Assembly (NCBI GenBank): GCA_023634235.1 | Contig: JAMKCF010000070.1 | Span: 312,501 to 376,500, forward strand | From: Pisaster brevispinus | Taxonomy: Eukaryota > Echinodermata > Asteroidea > Forcipulatida > Asteriidae | Reading direction: 5' to 3' | Length of the DNA: 64,000 nucleotides | Part shown: positions 9,166-21,346 of the stretch, piece by piece | How the letters are laid out: every line of letters starts with the position of its first letter | Position numbering within the stretch: the stretch's first letter is position 1 | The notes under the pieces: model-generated | The model's input: only the letters and a program-made list of their open reading frames with translations | The model's database searches: none | Told to the model about the DNA's origin: nothing | Position numbers and translations under genes: made by a program

Positions 9166-12100
9166 TTTGGGGATTTATTTTGTTTAAAAACTTTTATAAC
9201 TTTCTCGATTGAAAATCGCTTTTAATATTTTTATAAATGATTATTATCTGACAATGATCGGTAGCAAACTGTATAAAGGAAAGCAAAACTGCTAGTAGTC
9301 GAAGTTCTCCCACAATTTAGCTTGGCTCGACCATGTTAAAAATATGAAACTTGGAGGATTTTGTTTTACAAAATCGGTCACTTTTGATATGCACAATTAC
9401 ACATAAATTCACAAGGAAATAATTTTTCTAACGCCACATTATAAGCAAACTTTTTAAAATGCAATTAAAACGAAGAAAAGATTAATTCGAGACAAATTAA
9501 TTTTTGGTAATTTGATCCACAACCAAAGTTGGTTCGTTCATCATAATTTCTAAATCATTTTGTTAGTAAAAAAAAAGAGTGCTGATACAAAAACTATCTA
9601 TTTTTGCACTGTTTCTTTTATATTGCAGATTTCAGTTATAAACTTATATCAAATTGCATGATTTTAAATCACTGAAGGGTTTATAAATAATTTATCTCAA
9701 TTTTAAAAGAATAAATAATCATCAACAAAATATTTATTTGCGAACACAAAAGGCATGAGGGCGCTATACTTTACTGGACTTTTGTTACAGTCAAAGTTGA
9801 ACTTACAAATGTGCGTATTTGTTTCAGATAGAACCTTGGTAATTTACATTCAAAAGTTTGAAAATATGGGTATTATATGAAACATAAAGATAGGAATGCC
9901 TGGGGTAAAAGGACCTTTATTTCTATGTTTTTAAACAGCTTTATTATAAGAGTAGGAAGACTGGGCAAGTGAATGCCTTTTCATCTGTTTATCCTTTATT
10001 ACACAGCCGTAGATGCACTTTATCAACGGGAAATTTCGACGTCGTAAGATGTTATTATTTACAATTATTCTCGGAATATACAGTAATTTAAAATGCTACG
10101 AGCTTAACCACTGTATACGTATAAATAATGGAAACTACTTAAAATTTCAAGATTTGAACAGGATGTTAATTAATGAGAGCTGTAGCAGTTGTATAGTGTG
10201 GGTGTACATTCTGCACATAACTGATATTTCGATGTAGGTTGACAAACGAGTCTTCGTCCTTTTAGTAAATTAGCTTCTTCTGAAGTGAGTTTCTATACCT
10301 CCATGGTTTAAGCATGGAGGTATAATTAATTCTACCTTCATGGTTTAAGTGAGTAGTTTCTTCAGCCCAATTATTAAAGGTCAACTTAACATTATAAACT
10401 GTTTATTCACAATATTAACATTGGCATGGTTGGTGCAAACATCGAAGGGTAAATATGCCCTACATGTCTTGTTTTGTTTATGATTTGTTTATGTTTTACG
10501 TACTTGTTTGTTCGTTTGTTTTTTGGTTTGTTTTCCCTCTTTTTTCTTTTTCAAGTGTGTAGGCCTACATGTTGATTGTTTTGTGAAGTATCAGTGAATG
10601 TGTTTTATGTTATACAGTGAAATTTCCACAGCTTTTAAAAAGAAATTGTACATCCAATTCCCACATTTTGTTTCTTTCTACATGTTGTATTCCGAAAGAA
10701 ACACAAATACCCGGTCAAATTTAAAACAAAACACAAACCATTTTTGGTGGAGAGTACCTTGGAAATGGTAAATGTGACCTCCAGGTAGGGTGCTATAGTG
10801 TTCTATACACGCAACCCATACAGCCGTGTTTTTTTTATGGGTTCTCTCGATTTCATAAGAGTGGGTAATCGGAGGCGATCCCTGTACTTACTTGGAACTC
10901 AGTACTGAAAAAAACCTTAGAAATTTCGAATGTCCAGGGATACACACACATGGGGACTAAAGACGAGTTCGACCCTTCGGCTGCGGCCTTGAATCGGCTG
11001 GATGTTGAGAATAGAGTCAATGTTGTCGTTTGTAGTGTGGTTTGACTACTGGGTTAAATGGTCAAAATAGCCGAACCTTTGCTATAAAATACCTTTAAAC
11101 TAAGAAATTCAAAGAAGGCTGAAGGCTAAAATTATACGTAGCTTCTCAGCAATAAATGATCATGTATGAATATAACTGTCGATCAGTGAAAATTTAATTC
11201 TTTATTAATTTTACCATGTTCAGGAGTCACATGAATCAATATATTCCAGTCACCCATAGGCCTACACAATGGTACAATTACTCGCCGCTCAGCAGGGACC
11301 GGGCCCCAGGACCTTAAAACCCTTTCTCTATTTTGAAACTCTATTTTCATATCTTTGAACATTCATGTTCAAAAATAGTATTCAAGCCACTTGAAAAATA
11401 TTGCACATATCGATTGTTAGAATCCGCTGTAATTATGGTGGCAATTTCCACAGGTGGTAATTTTAACTGCTTAATTACTTTTTTGGTAATGTGTTCTTGG
11501 TGAATTGTTGAATACCGAGTAAGTGCTGTAACAACCCACCTAGTAAACCGTACCAGTTATTCACACTTACATCTTAGATAAAGGACGGAAAGAAGGCCCG
11601 AACAAGGGGCCGGCTAGACACCAGATCTTTTTTTAAACACACCATAGGAGCTATTGCAAAATTTAAAGGAAATCCTAAAAAACGTTCAAGTCTGATGTTC
11701 TTGACCATCTTGTTAAAATGCCATGATGGAGTTATTAACTGCTCAAGGTGTTGATCCAAATACCTTCTTTCTTATTTGTTTATGAACTTAAAAAATGATT
11801 TTCAAGTATTAAAAAACAGATAGTGATTAATCCAATGCATGAATAAGTTTGAATTTTTAATTTCTAAATATTTAATTCAAACTTAAATTTCATGCAAATG
11901 TTCACAATCCGGTCATATTTAAAACAAAACACACACCATGAAAGTGTTTCCCTGGCACTAAATGTTTATAAAACTCGGGGAACCAAATTAATGTGTACTT
12001 TTGTTAGACAAAACTGATATAATCAATAGAGCAAGGAACATCTCCTAGATGTTTGTATTTTGTCACTGCTTGAAACATAGTTGTTCATTTAATAGAAAAT

Positions 12101-15100
12101 GTCACAAAAAATAATTTGTAGGCTATGTGGAAGTATACATTATAAGAGTGCAAAAAGGGATCTTAGACCTCTAGGTCAGTCTTATAGTGTTATACGTCCA
12201 ATAGATGGTGTTATGTGATCTCGAAGGGGATCTGTTGAGTACGACCTTGGCTGGATTTTTAGAACACGTAACCAATGTTTATGTTTGTGGCGATTGACCA
12301 GAGGTCAAAGGGTCAACATAGCCGGCTCTAGGGACAGCAAATTGAGCTGTCTGCCAAGTAAATTCCTCTGTCGTTTTCTTTTTTACTCGATTGTGGTTGC
12401 AGATCAGTAATCTGAATGTTTTGACAAAACTAATGGTCATTGCGCATATAATTTTGTGGTCATATAGCTGATCCTGATAGGAATTAGGATGACTTCTGTT
12501 TCTTGAGACAACGGTTTTTACGATATTCTTATTGCAGCCATTCGCTCACTGACCAAAAAACACTTGCGAAGACAAACAATACCAGATTGTGAAGCAGACG
12601 ATTTACTTGAAATGTTTGCCAACATTTGATTACTGAATAAGTTATATAATATTAATTTGGCCAAGCGTTAGCAACATCAAATCTTGAGCTCCCCCCCCCA
12701 AATGATCTTATCCCCCATTTTCAAAGTATTTCCATTTTTACATTATTATTGTTATTCTTATTATTTTAAACTGGATTCCACTTTCCACTTTCCAAATCGA
12801 TAAGCAGTTTGCACTGAGCAACAAATTTGACGATTACATAAACAGTTAGGGTAAGTTTGTGATTGGATTTTGTCAGCTTGATACTAGTGAGCACTCAGAA
12901 CAGCCTCCATGGCCAGAGCTATGGCCTTGTAGCACGTATTTCCCGTTACTGCCTACAAAGTTACAGCACTTGTAAAACAAATCCCATATAGATCATGTAA
13001 ACATGTGCAGTGTTTTGCCTGGCAGTATTTTTGTTTTTTGGTGTGTTTTTTTCATGAATAAATAAATTAGTAATCACTTTAGTATTTCTTGACAAGCTGT
13101 TCTGTGGTGTACTTAACAAACAGTACATTTACACGTAGATGTACTTCTAATAAACCTTATTAATTTATGGTAAGCTTTTGTTGAAGTTCATAAGAATAAG
13201 ATGCCATACATGCACTACTAGAGCATTGGGTTTTAATGATGGAACTTTGAAGAAACGCTACAACATGTACAGGTATCGTCTAAGCTACATGTTCATACAA
13301 CAGGGCCTTATGCAGGACAGCAGTCATCAGTCAATTAAAATTACGTAATCAAGCCCTGCATGGACTGTGGTTTAGGCCATGTCATAGTGTTGCTATGACT
13401 ACTGGGCAATATGTGAAACCATGGAGGTAGATAGCTTAAAAGCAAACTGGCTTATCTTCTTATGACGTGTGAATTGCCCACTGTTAATGTCAGAAACTGG
13501 TCATCTGTTTAACGGTGTTTTATTTAAGACGGGACTTGGAATATTGTTTTTCCCCAATTCACTGATAAATATTGAAGTTAACGGAAGGTCTAGTGTCCAG
13601 AATCTACTCGTCCAGAATCTGCTATGTCGATGGTAAGTCTCACTCAGTCCTTTTTTTTTTTCTTTTTTTTTGGCGCGCGCGGGACGCGGGGAATGGGTTT
13701 TCGATGACTGCTCAACTCCCCACACATAAGGCTTACTCGCAGCATAAAGAACCTCTATGCTCGCAGTCACGTTTACGAAATTAAAGGCAAACACGAATGA
13801 GTGTGCAATGTCAGCTGAAATTTTGGCATGGGGGAGCATAAAGAGGTGCTACAAGATTAAATTTTAATGTGAGTATTCTGTATGTTTTTACATTTTAAAG
13901 ATTGTTTTACATTATCTGTCTGTCTGCCTGTACACCAACAGAAGCCAAATGTTGCCATTTACATAATATTATGATATTGGTCTACCTACCAACATGGTAG
14001 GTAAGAAGAAAAAACACTATTTTAATATGAATTTCTAGCAATAAAATTAATCCACTCGAAAAGACAAGTCACCCAAGAACAATTAAGAAATAGTAAAGGC
14101 CTACCTAAAGCTGTAACATCAGTTGGATTATAATTGATGCAGAAAAATAAATCTTGGAAAATTAGTCCTCATGGGGGAGGAGGGTTGCGATTTTCCGTGC
14201 ATGCGTGTCATAATTTGGCGCGTATACCCATGTCTAGGGTCCAAATTTAGTGTAATGTCGGGTAGGTCTGCTCATTTTGTGTTTGTTTGTTTGTTTTTGT
14301 TTTTTGTTTGTTTTAGGTTTCGATATCTGATCAACCTCAACATAAACGTTACGTCAAGCTTTAAAAATATTACAAGCAGAATAAGTGAGTCGTAGAATGA
14401 TGTAATTGTTACTGGAATGTTAGACAACATTCACCAGTATATACACTGTACTGTAGGGATTTGTATGTATAGCCCTCCAAAGTAATGGGCGAGTGAGGTT
14501 CATGGGGAAAGGATGGCCATTTGGACAGGCAATGCTCTGAAGGCGCCTAAATAAATTTCTGACTTTGCGGCCTTTGTAACTTCTATATCTAGGGTCTCTC
14601 TTATGACTACACCATTGCTGTTAGTTTCAGTGTTGTTTGGTCCATGAGATACTGTTATCAAAGAAACATAAACAACAACAAAAACTTTGCAACCTTAAAC
14701 ATTTTTATTAATTTAAATGTGTCTAATTTGGCAATTACGAACTGAATATTTTGGTAGAAAATGCATATTTCCTACAAATTTTCTGGCATAGGCATACAAT
14801 TTGAAAGTCTCTGAATATTGGAAGAATTGTTCACTTTCTCAAAACTCGCTCCTGTGTGACGCCGAATTTGAACATCTGCATGGTCTTCACCGTCCCTAGC
14901 AATAATGTTTTTTCCCCAATACTCATTTTACTCTGAAAGAATTTGTATAGAAATGTTGTGGTTCAAATTAGTGGCATTCCATTGTAACTACCCTTTTATA
15001 TTGTCAACTCTCCTGTTACTTTTAGGTTTTGCCAATATCATGTGGTACTTGTTTATAACTTCAGGGGTAAACATGAATGATGACTTGATCATAATTATAT

Positions 15101-15554
15101 TGATAAGGTAGTTACGTCGAGCATAACAAACATTATATTCAAGAACCCACCCCCCCCCCCCCAGTCATTGGTATGTGAAAGCCTACATGTAATGTGTATC
15201 ATCTTCCAGTCTAATGGTGTTTTACGGTGACTGAGCAACTGTAAAACAATATGCCAACATAAATACTGCTCCTGCATGGATAAAAAAGATCTGAAAACTA
15301 ATTAGGATTCTCTGAGTTTTTAACATAATCATTGCGGGCAGTGATTATTGACATAATCTGGTTAGCAATTCTGATCATGCCGGTAAGTAAAGATGTATCA
15401 CAGTCCACTTCCCATGGTGATAAGATGCAAAACTTAAACTAGTAGTCAACCACAGACGCTGGCTGTGATCGTTGTGTATTTTTTGAAGTCTATTGAACTC
15501 GTTCATAATAATGCGACCGCAACCGCTTGGGGGACCAAGATGTGACATTGGAAT
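9166..15554. other. Element interior, no gene recognised
   Basis: About 6.4 kb of AT-rich DNA with scattered GTAGGCCTAC-type motifs, a CCTCCATGGTTTAAGCATGG hairpin near 10300, and C-runs at about 12690 and 15150. The longest frame (13501-13839, minus) has a KKKEKKK run from a poly-T tract and no domain I recognise. No transposase motif was found. Host sequence captured by the transposon is possible but not shown. Confidence 0.5.
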
Positions 15555-16422
15555 GTACGATGTTCACACGAGTAGCTAAACTTCACTGCTAACTTCACTG
15601 CTAAATATTCACAGCGGCGGGGTTCGCTTGACTTGGCTAAAAAGTACCTTGCGTTCACACGAGGTATGGTCGCAGTTTAGCCAGCACAGAACGTTTCGGC
15701 TTGAGGTAGTTTTCTCTGCCACTGTAGTAGTTTTGTTGAAGAGTCTACATGTTGGTCCACATTTTTTGTCTTAGTTCGCAGTGATTGTATTATATTCCCA
15801 GTGATTCGGAATGAGAAATGTTTTTTTTATGGTCCGTTCTTGTCACTGAACACATTGCCTCATCAGCCAAGTTCAGTGTTACAATTTCGTCCTCATTTGT
15901 GTGCGATGTCATCGTACCACAGCACGTGCGTTGCCTGTCTATGGGAAGGAGGTTGATCACCTCGCAAGGTTGCCGACGGACGTGGGAAACGTTTTTAAAT
16001 CGATTTAATAATTTACTAACATGGATCCTAAAGGTGGCCGATTCTTTCGTCTAAGCTTTATTCTCTGTTTATGTTATGAGTAGTGAGTACAATTTAACCA
16101 TTATGATGAATATAGATGACGTCAACTTAGATGTACAAACTTGTCTAGGCCTACACGCAACACAAGGAGAAAAAAATAAACAGCGTTTAAAAATCAACTT
16201 GCTGAAATCAGGTTTACAGCTAGCTAAGGTCAGTTGCGTTCACACGAGAAAAATTCCTTTATCAAATATCATTGATTAGTTGAGTTATTAGCAGCGGAAA
16301 TTTTTGCTGCTAACGTTTGGAGTAAGCAGCGAAGTTAGCAGCAAAAATAGCAACATTCTGTGCTCACACGATCAAAAATGTTTGCTAATATAGCTAGCAG
16401 CGAAGTTAGCAGCGAAACGTAC
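15555..16422. mobile_element. Inverted-repeat element with GCTGCTAACTTCGCTGCTA ends
   Basis: The left end starts GTACGATGTTCACACGAG and contains ACTGCTAACTTCACTGCTA. The right end reads TAGCAGCGAAGTTAGCAGCG and ends CGTAC, so the ends are inverted. GTTCACACGAG recurs inside. There is no coding capacity. It sits directly against the right subterminal array of the CACTA-like element. Confidence 0.55.
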
Positions 16423-16423
16423 C

Positions 16424-16947
16424 CATGTGATTTCTGCCTCGCACCAGACGTGATTTCTGTAATGCAGCCAGACATTGTGCTAGGCACAATTACTATGGAT
16501 GTGATTTCTGGCTCTGATGTGATTTTGGCCGGGGCCGGGACAGTGGATGTGATTTTGGTAATGCAGCCAGACAGTGGATGTGATTTTGGATAGTGGCAAT
16601 TAACCAAGGATGTGATTTCTGGCTTGGATGTGATTTTGGCAAGGGCCCAGACAGTGGATGTGATTTTGGTAATTCAGCCAGACAGTGGATGTGATTTTGG
16701 CTATGAGCAATTATCATGGATGTGATTTCTGGCTTGGATGTGATTTTGGCAAGGGCCTAGACAGTGGATGTGATTTTGGTAATTCAGCCAGACAGTGGAT
16801 GTGATTTTGGCTATGAGCAATTATCATGGATGTGATTTCTGGCTCGGATGTGATTTTGGATAAAATCACATTCTAGCCCCAAAATCACATCCAACAAAAT
16901 AGCCTTTCCATTTGTGTTGTAAAATCACATCCAGGCCATTCACAGTG
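16424..16947 (-). repeat. Right subterminal inverted array (GGATGTGATTTT)
   Basis: This is the inverted counterpart of the left array. It shares the phrases CAGCCAGACAGTGGATGTG and AAGGGCC and the same outer polarity switch near 16860-16935. Two near-identical repeats of about 120 bp (around 16600-16720 and 16720-16840) show recent internal duplication. Reading frames across it are products of the repeat. Confidence 0.85.
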
Positions 16948-16950
16948 CAT

Positions 16951-17498
16951 GCAACTGCCCGATGAAAAAAAAAAGAGGAAAATTTTCAAAGGCACAATAC
17001 CACACAATACGCCATTCCGGGTTTGTCGTGAAGGTACAATTGGTTGTGCACTGGACACTTTATCCTCAAAATCTCCCATGATTGATACTTATTTATCTAA
17101 ACACTCAAAGGTGCATACAATTGTCGAAGCTATAAAGAAAATTGGGAAAAAAAAGAAAAAAAGAAAAAACAAAAAACGGAAACTGAAGTTCGAAAATTTG
17201 CGTTTTTGAACGATCTTATCCCCTAATTTCTGCTCTTAATAATACCAAAGGGGAAATAAAGAACAAGTTTTGCAACTATCTTGATGCTGTATAACTGAAA
17301 TTATAACATGCACTTTTGATTGAAAGGGAAAACAATTATTTTGTTTGAAATTTTCTAGATCATCTCATCCAAATGTCCATGTCATTGCTTTTGTGACCTT
17401 TTGCGCTTGTACCCACTCTCTTTATTGTCCAATTTTGTGATAGCAGTTTGCTCGATTGTCATGGTGATGCAAACAGTGATGACGCTATTATAACTTAC
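16951..17498. other. Remaining original intron sequence of the CTR9-like locus
   Basis: With the transposon removed, the intron between exons 'a' and 'b' would be only about 550 bp, consisting of this stretch plus the last 13 bases before 5835. It includes an A-rich tract at 17140-17190. No other feature is seen. Confidence 0.6.
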
Positions 17499-17616
17499 CC
17501 AGTAGAGCAGGGATGTTGTTCTGTGACTGGTTAAGGACAAAGTTAAATTGTGCGTCGGCTTGGTCCATCTTGTCACCTTCAAGGAGGCAGAAACAAGCAC
17601 GTCCAAGAAGATGGCT
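17499..17616 (-). pseudogene. CTR9: CTR9-like exon 'a' (intact)
   Basis: The acceptor is TTTTCAG before AGCCATCTT, and the donor is CTGG followed by GTAAGTT. The 118-bp exon encodes [20 protein letters not shown] and continues [21 protein letters not shown], an almost unbroken match to vertebrate CTR9 as I know it. It ends in phase 1 and joins correctly to the exon at 5835 across an 11.7-kb intron. It contains no lesion. An open frame continues upstream to 17838 but crosses the acceptor and has no similarity I recognise, so I exclude it. Confidence 0.85.
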
Positions 17617-18349
17617 CTGAAAATAAAGAGACAAAAAGTTCTTAAACTCCCCTACTCTTGGTAATAGACTGTGCAAGTCTCGCGCGTACTGGAACGAGAA
17701 AACACGAGTGGTGACGACTGGTGTAGCGGAGCCCTCTTCAAGCTGTGTCTGGTCACTCACAGTCGTCTCACTTGGCAGATAACGTATTTTGGGACACTTT
17801 CTTTTCTTCTTATTCTGTAAGATACATGCATAATACAAAATTTAATAAATATTTAAATCAATTTGTTCACACCCATTTCCCTTGAAACACAGATGCAAAG
17901 TGTTACCCAAACTAAATAAGTATTATTAACAAAGTGAAAGACCTCATTTTAATTTTATGAACTTTCGTAGAACAAAGATGTGACATCAGGAAATGATATG
18001 TAACTATAATCAATCAATGAATCAATTCATGAAAAACCTATCCACATAATTTCAGATGTTCATGTGTTACAGCTTAATAAGCAACAATTGTGGGAAATGA
18101 GAAATGAATAGTGACCATCTTGCTCATGAAAAATTGGGGACAAATTCAACTTTTTTCTTCATTTTTCTGTAAACATAGGATCTAAGTTGCCTTTAGAAAA
18201 TAAATATTCTTGATTAAAAAACCTTGGCTTTATGTACATGTTGATTATGATTGAAATGCTTAAAGCCAAGTAAAAGTAAAAAACCTACCTGCTGGAGATG
18301 GAATGGAAAGTCAAATACTGTCGGTTCTGCATGGGCTCTTAGTCACATT
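17617..18349. other. Upstream of CTR9-like exon 'a', no exon recognised
   Basis: I looked on the minus strand for the preceding CTR9 exon, which should end near the residues before HLLGRACF, and did not find it. The open frame 17617-17838 has a basic, low-similarity translation and is probably intronic. Confidence 0.5.
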
Positions 18350-18836
18350 GTTAAACCGGGTCCTACTAAATACCGTCAACATGAATTGCACCATCTACAC
18401 ACCGTCAACACGCCGTCAACATATCCAAAAAACGTTATAATTCAGCAGAAGCAGTATTGGAACCTTAAATACTGGTCAATACGTCATTTGGCTTAACAAC
18501 AGGATGTAAAATGTCTAAAATTTGCCATTTTCAGTTCACCAAAATTTTCCCTATGTGTAGCTCTACGAAATCGGCAGCTATTTCGCCTCAGAGGAGCGCG
18601 GACCATACCATTACACTAAACAGACAATAATATCACACAACACACCGATAGAGGGCGGTCGTTACGTGTGAATCTGGCAAAAGGATACCCGGGGCAAGAA
18701 ATAAAATAATACGAAGTTAACAGTTCTATGCCTCTTTTGTTGAATTAGAACTTATTTTGGGTGTTTTGATGGTACTGATCGTGTTGTGTTGACGGTATTA
18801 GGTGTGTTGACGGTATTTAGTAGGACAGGTTAAACC
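18350..18836. mobile_element. hAT-like MITE with 8-bp duplication GTTAAACC
   Basis: The element is 18358-18828 (471 bp). GTCCTACTAAATACCGTC near the left end is exactly mirrored by GACGGTATTTAGTAGGAC near the right end, with further GTCAACA/TGTTGAC motifs inside. The perfect 8-bp repeat GTTAAACC is at 18350-18357 and 18829-18836, which fits hAT. Because that repeat contains TTAA, a piggyBac-type insertion must be considered, but the 8-bp match favours hAT. There is no coding frame. Confidence 0.75.
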
Positions 18837-20293
18837 AGTCTTATCAAAACAAGACTCTTCATCTCTTGGATGGCTTCCATTTGTCACGCTTCATATTTAC
18901 AACCCATCTCTGAGTGAAAGCAAGATGACGAACAGGAAAACTGAAATAAATGGACAGAAGACACTTTACTAACGATTCCTGGCTACAACTTACATAGGCC
19001 CTGCTTTGTTTGAAAAAATTATAAAATAAATCAATAAACAAATAGGTATTAAAAATAAATATGCACTTCAAGAATGTGTTGAGACATCGGATTTAGTTTT
19101 TTGACTGAGGGTTACTTCATAATGAACTAGAAGAGGATAAATCGTGTAAGCAGATGAGGCTATCTCTTTTTTCTACACCAAGTTTTGTAGACAGATTTTA
19201 GTTTGTTCCAAAACCCACATTAATATGAATGATTTTTACACTCTCATTTTACACTTTTCACTAAAACACAGGGCCACAAACAATCTGAATTTATAGCATG
19301 CACAGAGTCCATATAATCAACCACCAATCACTGATCAAGCCTTTGAATGCCTAGGCCTACTAAACTATAGTATTTGTTTCTAACAAAATATGGTACACAA
19401 TACTATTACAATACCATACAGAGTACACACACAGCGAGTGTGGTTCGCGCGCGCTTGAACAGTTTCAAGGTAGATACCATTGAGCAAACAGGGGTGTTTT
19501 AATTCCGTGTAACTTAAAACTCTCACGTTATTAATGCAACAAATTTGATGCAGAAAGGAACAAGCGACGTGTTACTATTTTGTTTATTATGAATAAATCA
19601 CTCATGAAATTTTAATTAACTTTCCAGAACATTTTAAACAAAACAAAAGAGCCACGCTGTGGCTAAATAATGGTACTCTGACAATTCCACCCTGTACCAA
19701 TGGTGGTACCGTCAATGTCATCGCCACACACAAAAAACATACACGCAGCAAGTGAACAATTTTCAAGAGAAGCAAAACATATCTTGCTATTCTTAAAATG
19801 TGTGACACTATCTTAGAACAAAATTTTTTAACATTATTGATTCTGTTCAAATAAGTTTTTCCAGTTAAACCTTCCAATAAAAAAAGTGCATGAATTTACC
19901 ATTTTATTTTTTAGAAACATGCGTTGGAGTTTTAGAGTTGACACGGACGTTTAATAGCAACAGCTGTTTTTCATTGGTCTGAATTTCAACTAAAAAATGA
20001 CGTTGGAAAAACTTGTCCAATCAGAAAATTTGTTAGAGCAGTGTGTTGGTCAGGATGTACACTTCCCAAATCCGTTTTGAACTAAGCAATTAGCCGTCGG
20101 GTTGCTGAAATAAGTTAACATAAGAGCCCTCATGTGGCTAGATTAGGTAGACTTTAGGAATTTCTCCATACAAAATTGACCAAGACTGGACGTAAAACCA
20201 TCAAAATGACGTGGCAAAATGTGTTCTGAATGTAAAATAAATATGACATGACAAAGGAGTAGATATTCAAGATTATTTTACCGTTTTGAACTA
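18837..20293. other. Noncoding sequence, no gene recognised
   Basis: About 1.4 kb with short AT-rich frames only. The minus-strand frame 19602-19877 is hydrophobic and leucine-rich, but has no splice context or recognisable family. Confidence 0.5.
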
Positions 20294-21346
20294 GTTTGTA
20301 CTAAGCCTGTGCGTAAACGGGTTTTTTTGTAACCGTGTAACCGTTTCCGAAACGGTCGGTTACACGTGTAACCGACCGTTTCAGAAAAAAATGGAGTTCA
20401 AAAAAATTGGTTCAGACGACCATTCTCTATGAGACGACCGAGCACGATGTTCACTGCCATCGAACGGATTTTCGTCGGGGATGAATCACATAATGGAAAC
20501 TTACTTGTATGTGAAATTGTATCCAGTGAAATAAACAATCTTTGTCGTTCAAGTGTCCGTGTTTCTTTATCAATAAAGTGCATTTTTAAGCCGCCGCACT
20601 GGCATACTGCACAGGCTTGGCGCAACCGCAACAAGAAAGCTGACGTGACGCAACACGTGACCTGACAGGTGACCGACACCGAACCAGATTACTCGACAGT
20701 GTTGATTGGATAAGAGTGGTTACAGTACATGAGCAGTGATAGGTCAAGAAGCAGCCAGCGTGCACTCTCCCACCGTTTTACCCTGTTATGTTAAGTATAA
20801 TATTTCTAAATCCGCTACCTTTGTGGAAGCCGCCTTTATCTAGCTAAGAAAGTTGGACGCTTCGGTGCTTCGGCTGTCATTTATCTACTCAAAGAAAGTT
20901 CAGTGTCGGCTAGTTTCCTTTGAAGGTGAACCTGCTATTGAACGCACGCACTCTCAATGGGCCAAACCTGTCCAAGATTTTCTTAAGACTTATCTTGCCT
21001 CTATTGTCTGCCACTTACCAGGGTCCCCTCTGTGGTTTCTTTCGTAGACAAAACATGAAGACGAAGACTATTATTCGCGGCGCACCTCAAAGTCGAAGAT
21101 CTGACATGTTTACGATCACGCTCGACGAAAACAAATAAAAATAAGAACTGACAGGAGAATAGAAGATCGCAACTTGCGGTCTAAAACATTTACGGACTTA
21201 CTAATTTCAACAAAGCACCATTTTTGGAACTGGTTTTACGGTTACCCGAACCGAAAAAACGTAAACGTGTAACCGAGTAATCGGTCGGTTAACCGTGTAA
21301 CCGTGTAACCGTGTAACCGTGTAACCGTCACAGGCTTAGTTTGTAC
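20294..21346. mobile_element. hAT-like element with GTAACCG-rich ends
   Basis: The element is 20302-21338 (1037 bp), ending in TAAGCCTGTG and CACAGGCTTA, and flanked by the perfect 8-bp repeat GTTTGTAC (20294-20301, 21339-21346). Just inside both ends are repeats of GTAACCGT and its complement, six or more at the right. The interior includes a minus-strand frame (20398-20679) and plus-strand frames (20853-21138), none with a domain I recognise. An 8-bp duplication indicates hAT. The unusually complex interior may be captured host DNA or a decayed transposase gene. Confidence 0.8.

Larger units (their letters stand above)
5849..16947. mobile_element. 11.1-kb CACTA/EnSpm-like DNA element, non-autonomous
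   Basis: The ends are perfectly inverted: CACTGTGAATGGCCTGGATG at 5849 and its reverse complement ending at 16947. The 3-bp direct repeat CAT flanks it (5846-5848 and 16948-16950). CACTA-group elements are known for CACTA/CACTG ends, 2-3 bp duplications and dense subterminal repeats, and all three are seen here. The inverted arms (5849-6430 and 16424-16947) are filled with copies of AAAATCACATCC or its complement. The interior has no transposase-like frame, only short frames, a 189-bp satellite and two smaller inverted-repeat elements. It occupies almost all of one CTR9-like intron. A fold-back element like the sea urchin TU family is the main alternative. Confidence 0.75.
3576..17616 (-). 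pseudogene. CTR9: CTR9-like, Paf1 complex subunit, internal part (decayed)
   Basis: CTR9 is the TPR scaffold of the nuclear Paf1 complex, which travels with RNA polymerase II. Five consecutive minus-strand exons (17499-17616, 5746-5835, 4857-5113, 4288-4395, 3576-3739) give a protein colinear with part of the CTR9 TPR region, including [40 protein letters not shown] and LALHAFHG. The first four junctions keep GT/AG sites and phase. Three kinds of lesion argue against function: an in-frame TAG at 5042-5040, a start to the last exon that reads TGA in the expected phase, and a 4-base frameshift in the same exon followed by a repeat expansion. Introns are retained, so this is not a processed copy. 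N-terminal exons are not visible to the right, and C-terminal ones would lie left of the window. A misassembled or polymorphic allele is a weaker alternative. Confidence 0.8.

Noticed and set aside
13501..13839. 112-codon minus-strand frame as a transposase piece
   Set aside because: Contains a lysine run from a poly-T tract and no DDE or zinc-finger motif.
17617..17838. Extension of the CTR9-like exon upstream as one long frame
   Set aside because: It crosses a strong acceptor (TTTTCAG), and the sequence before it does not resemble CTR9.
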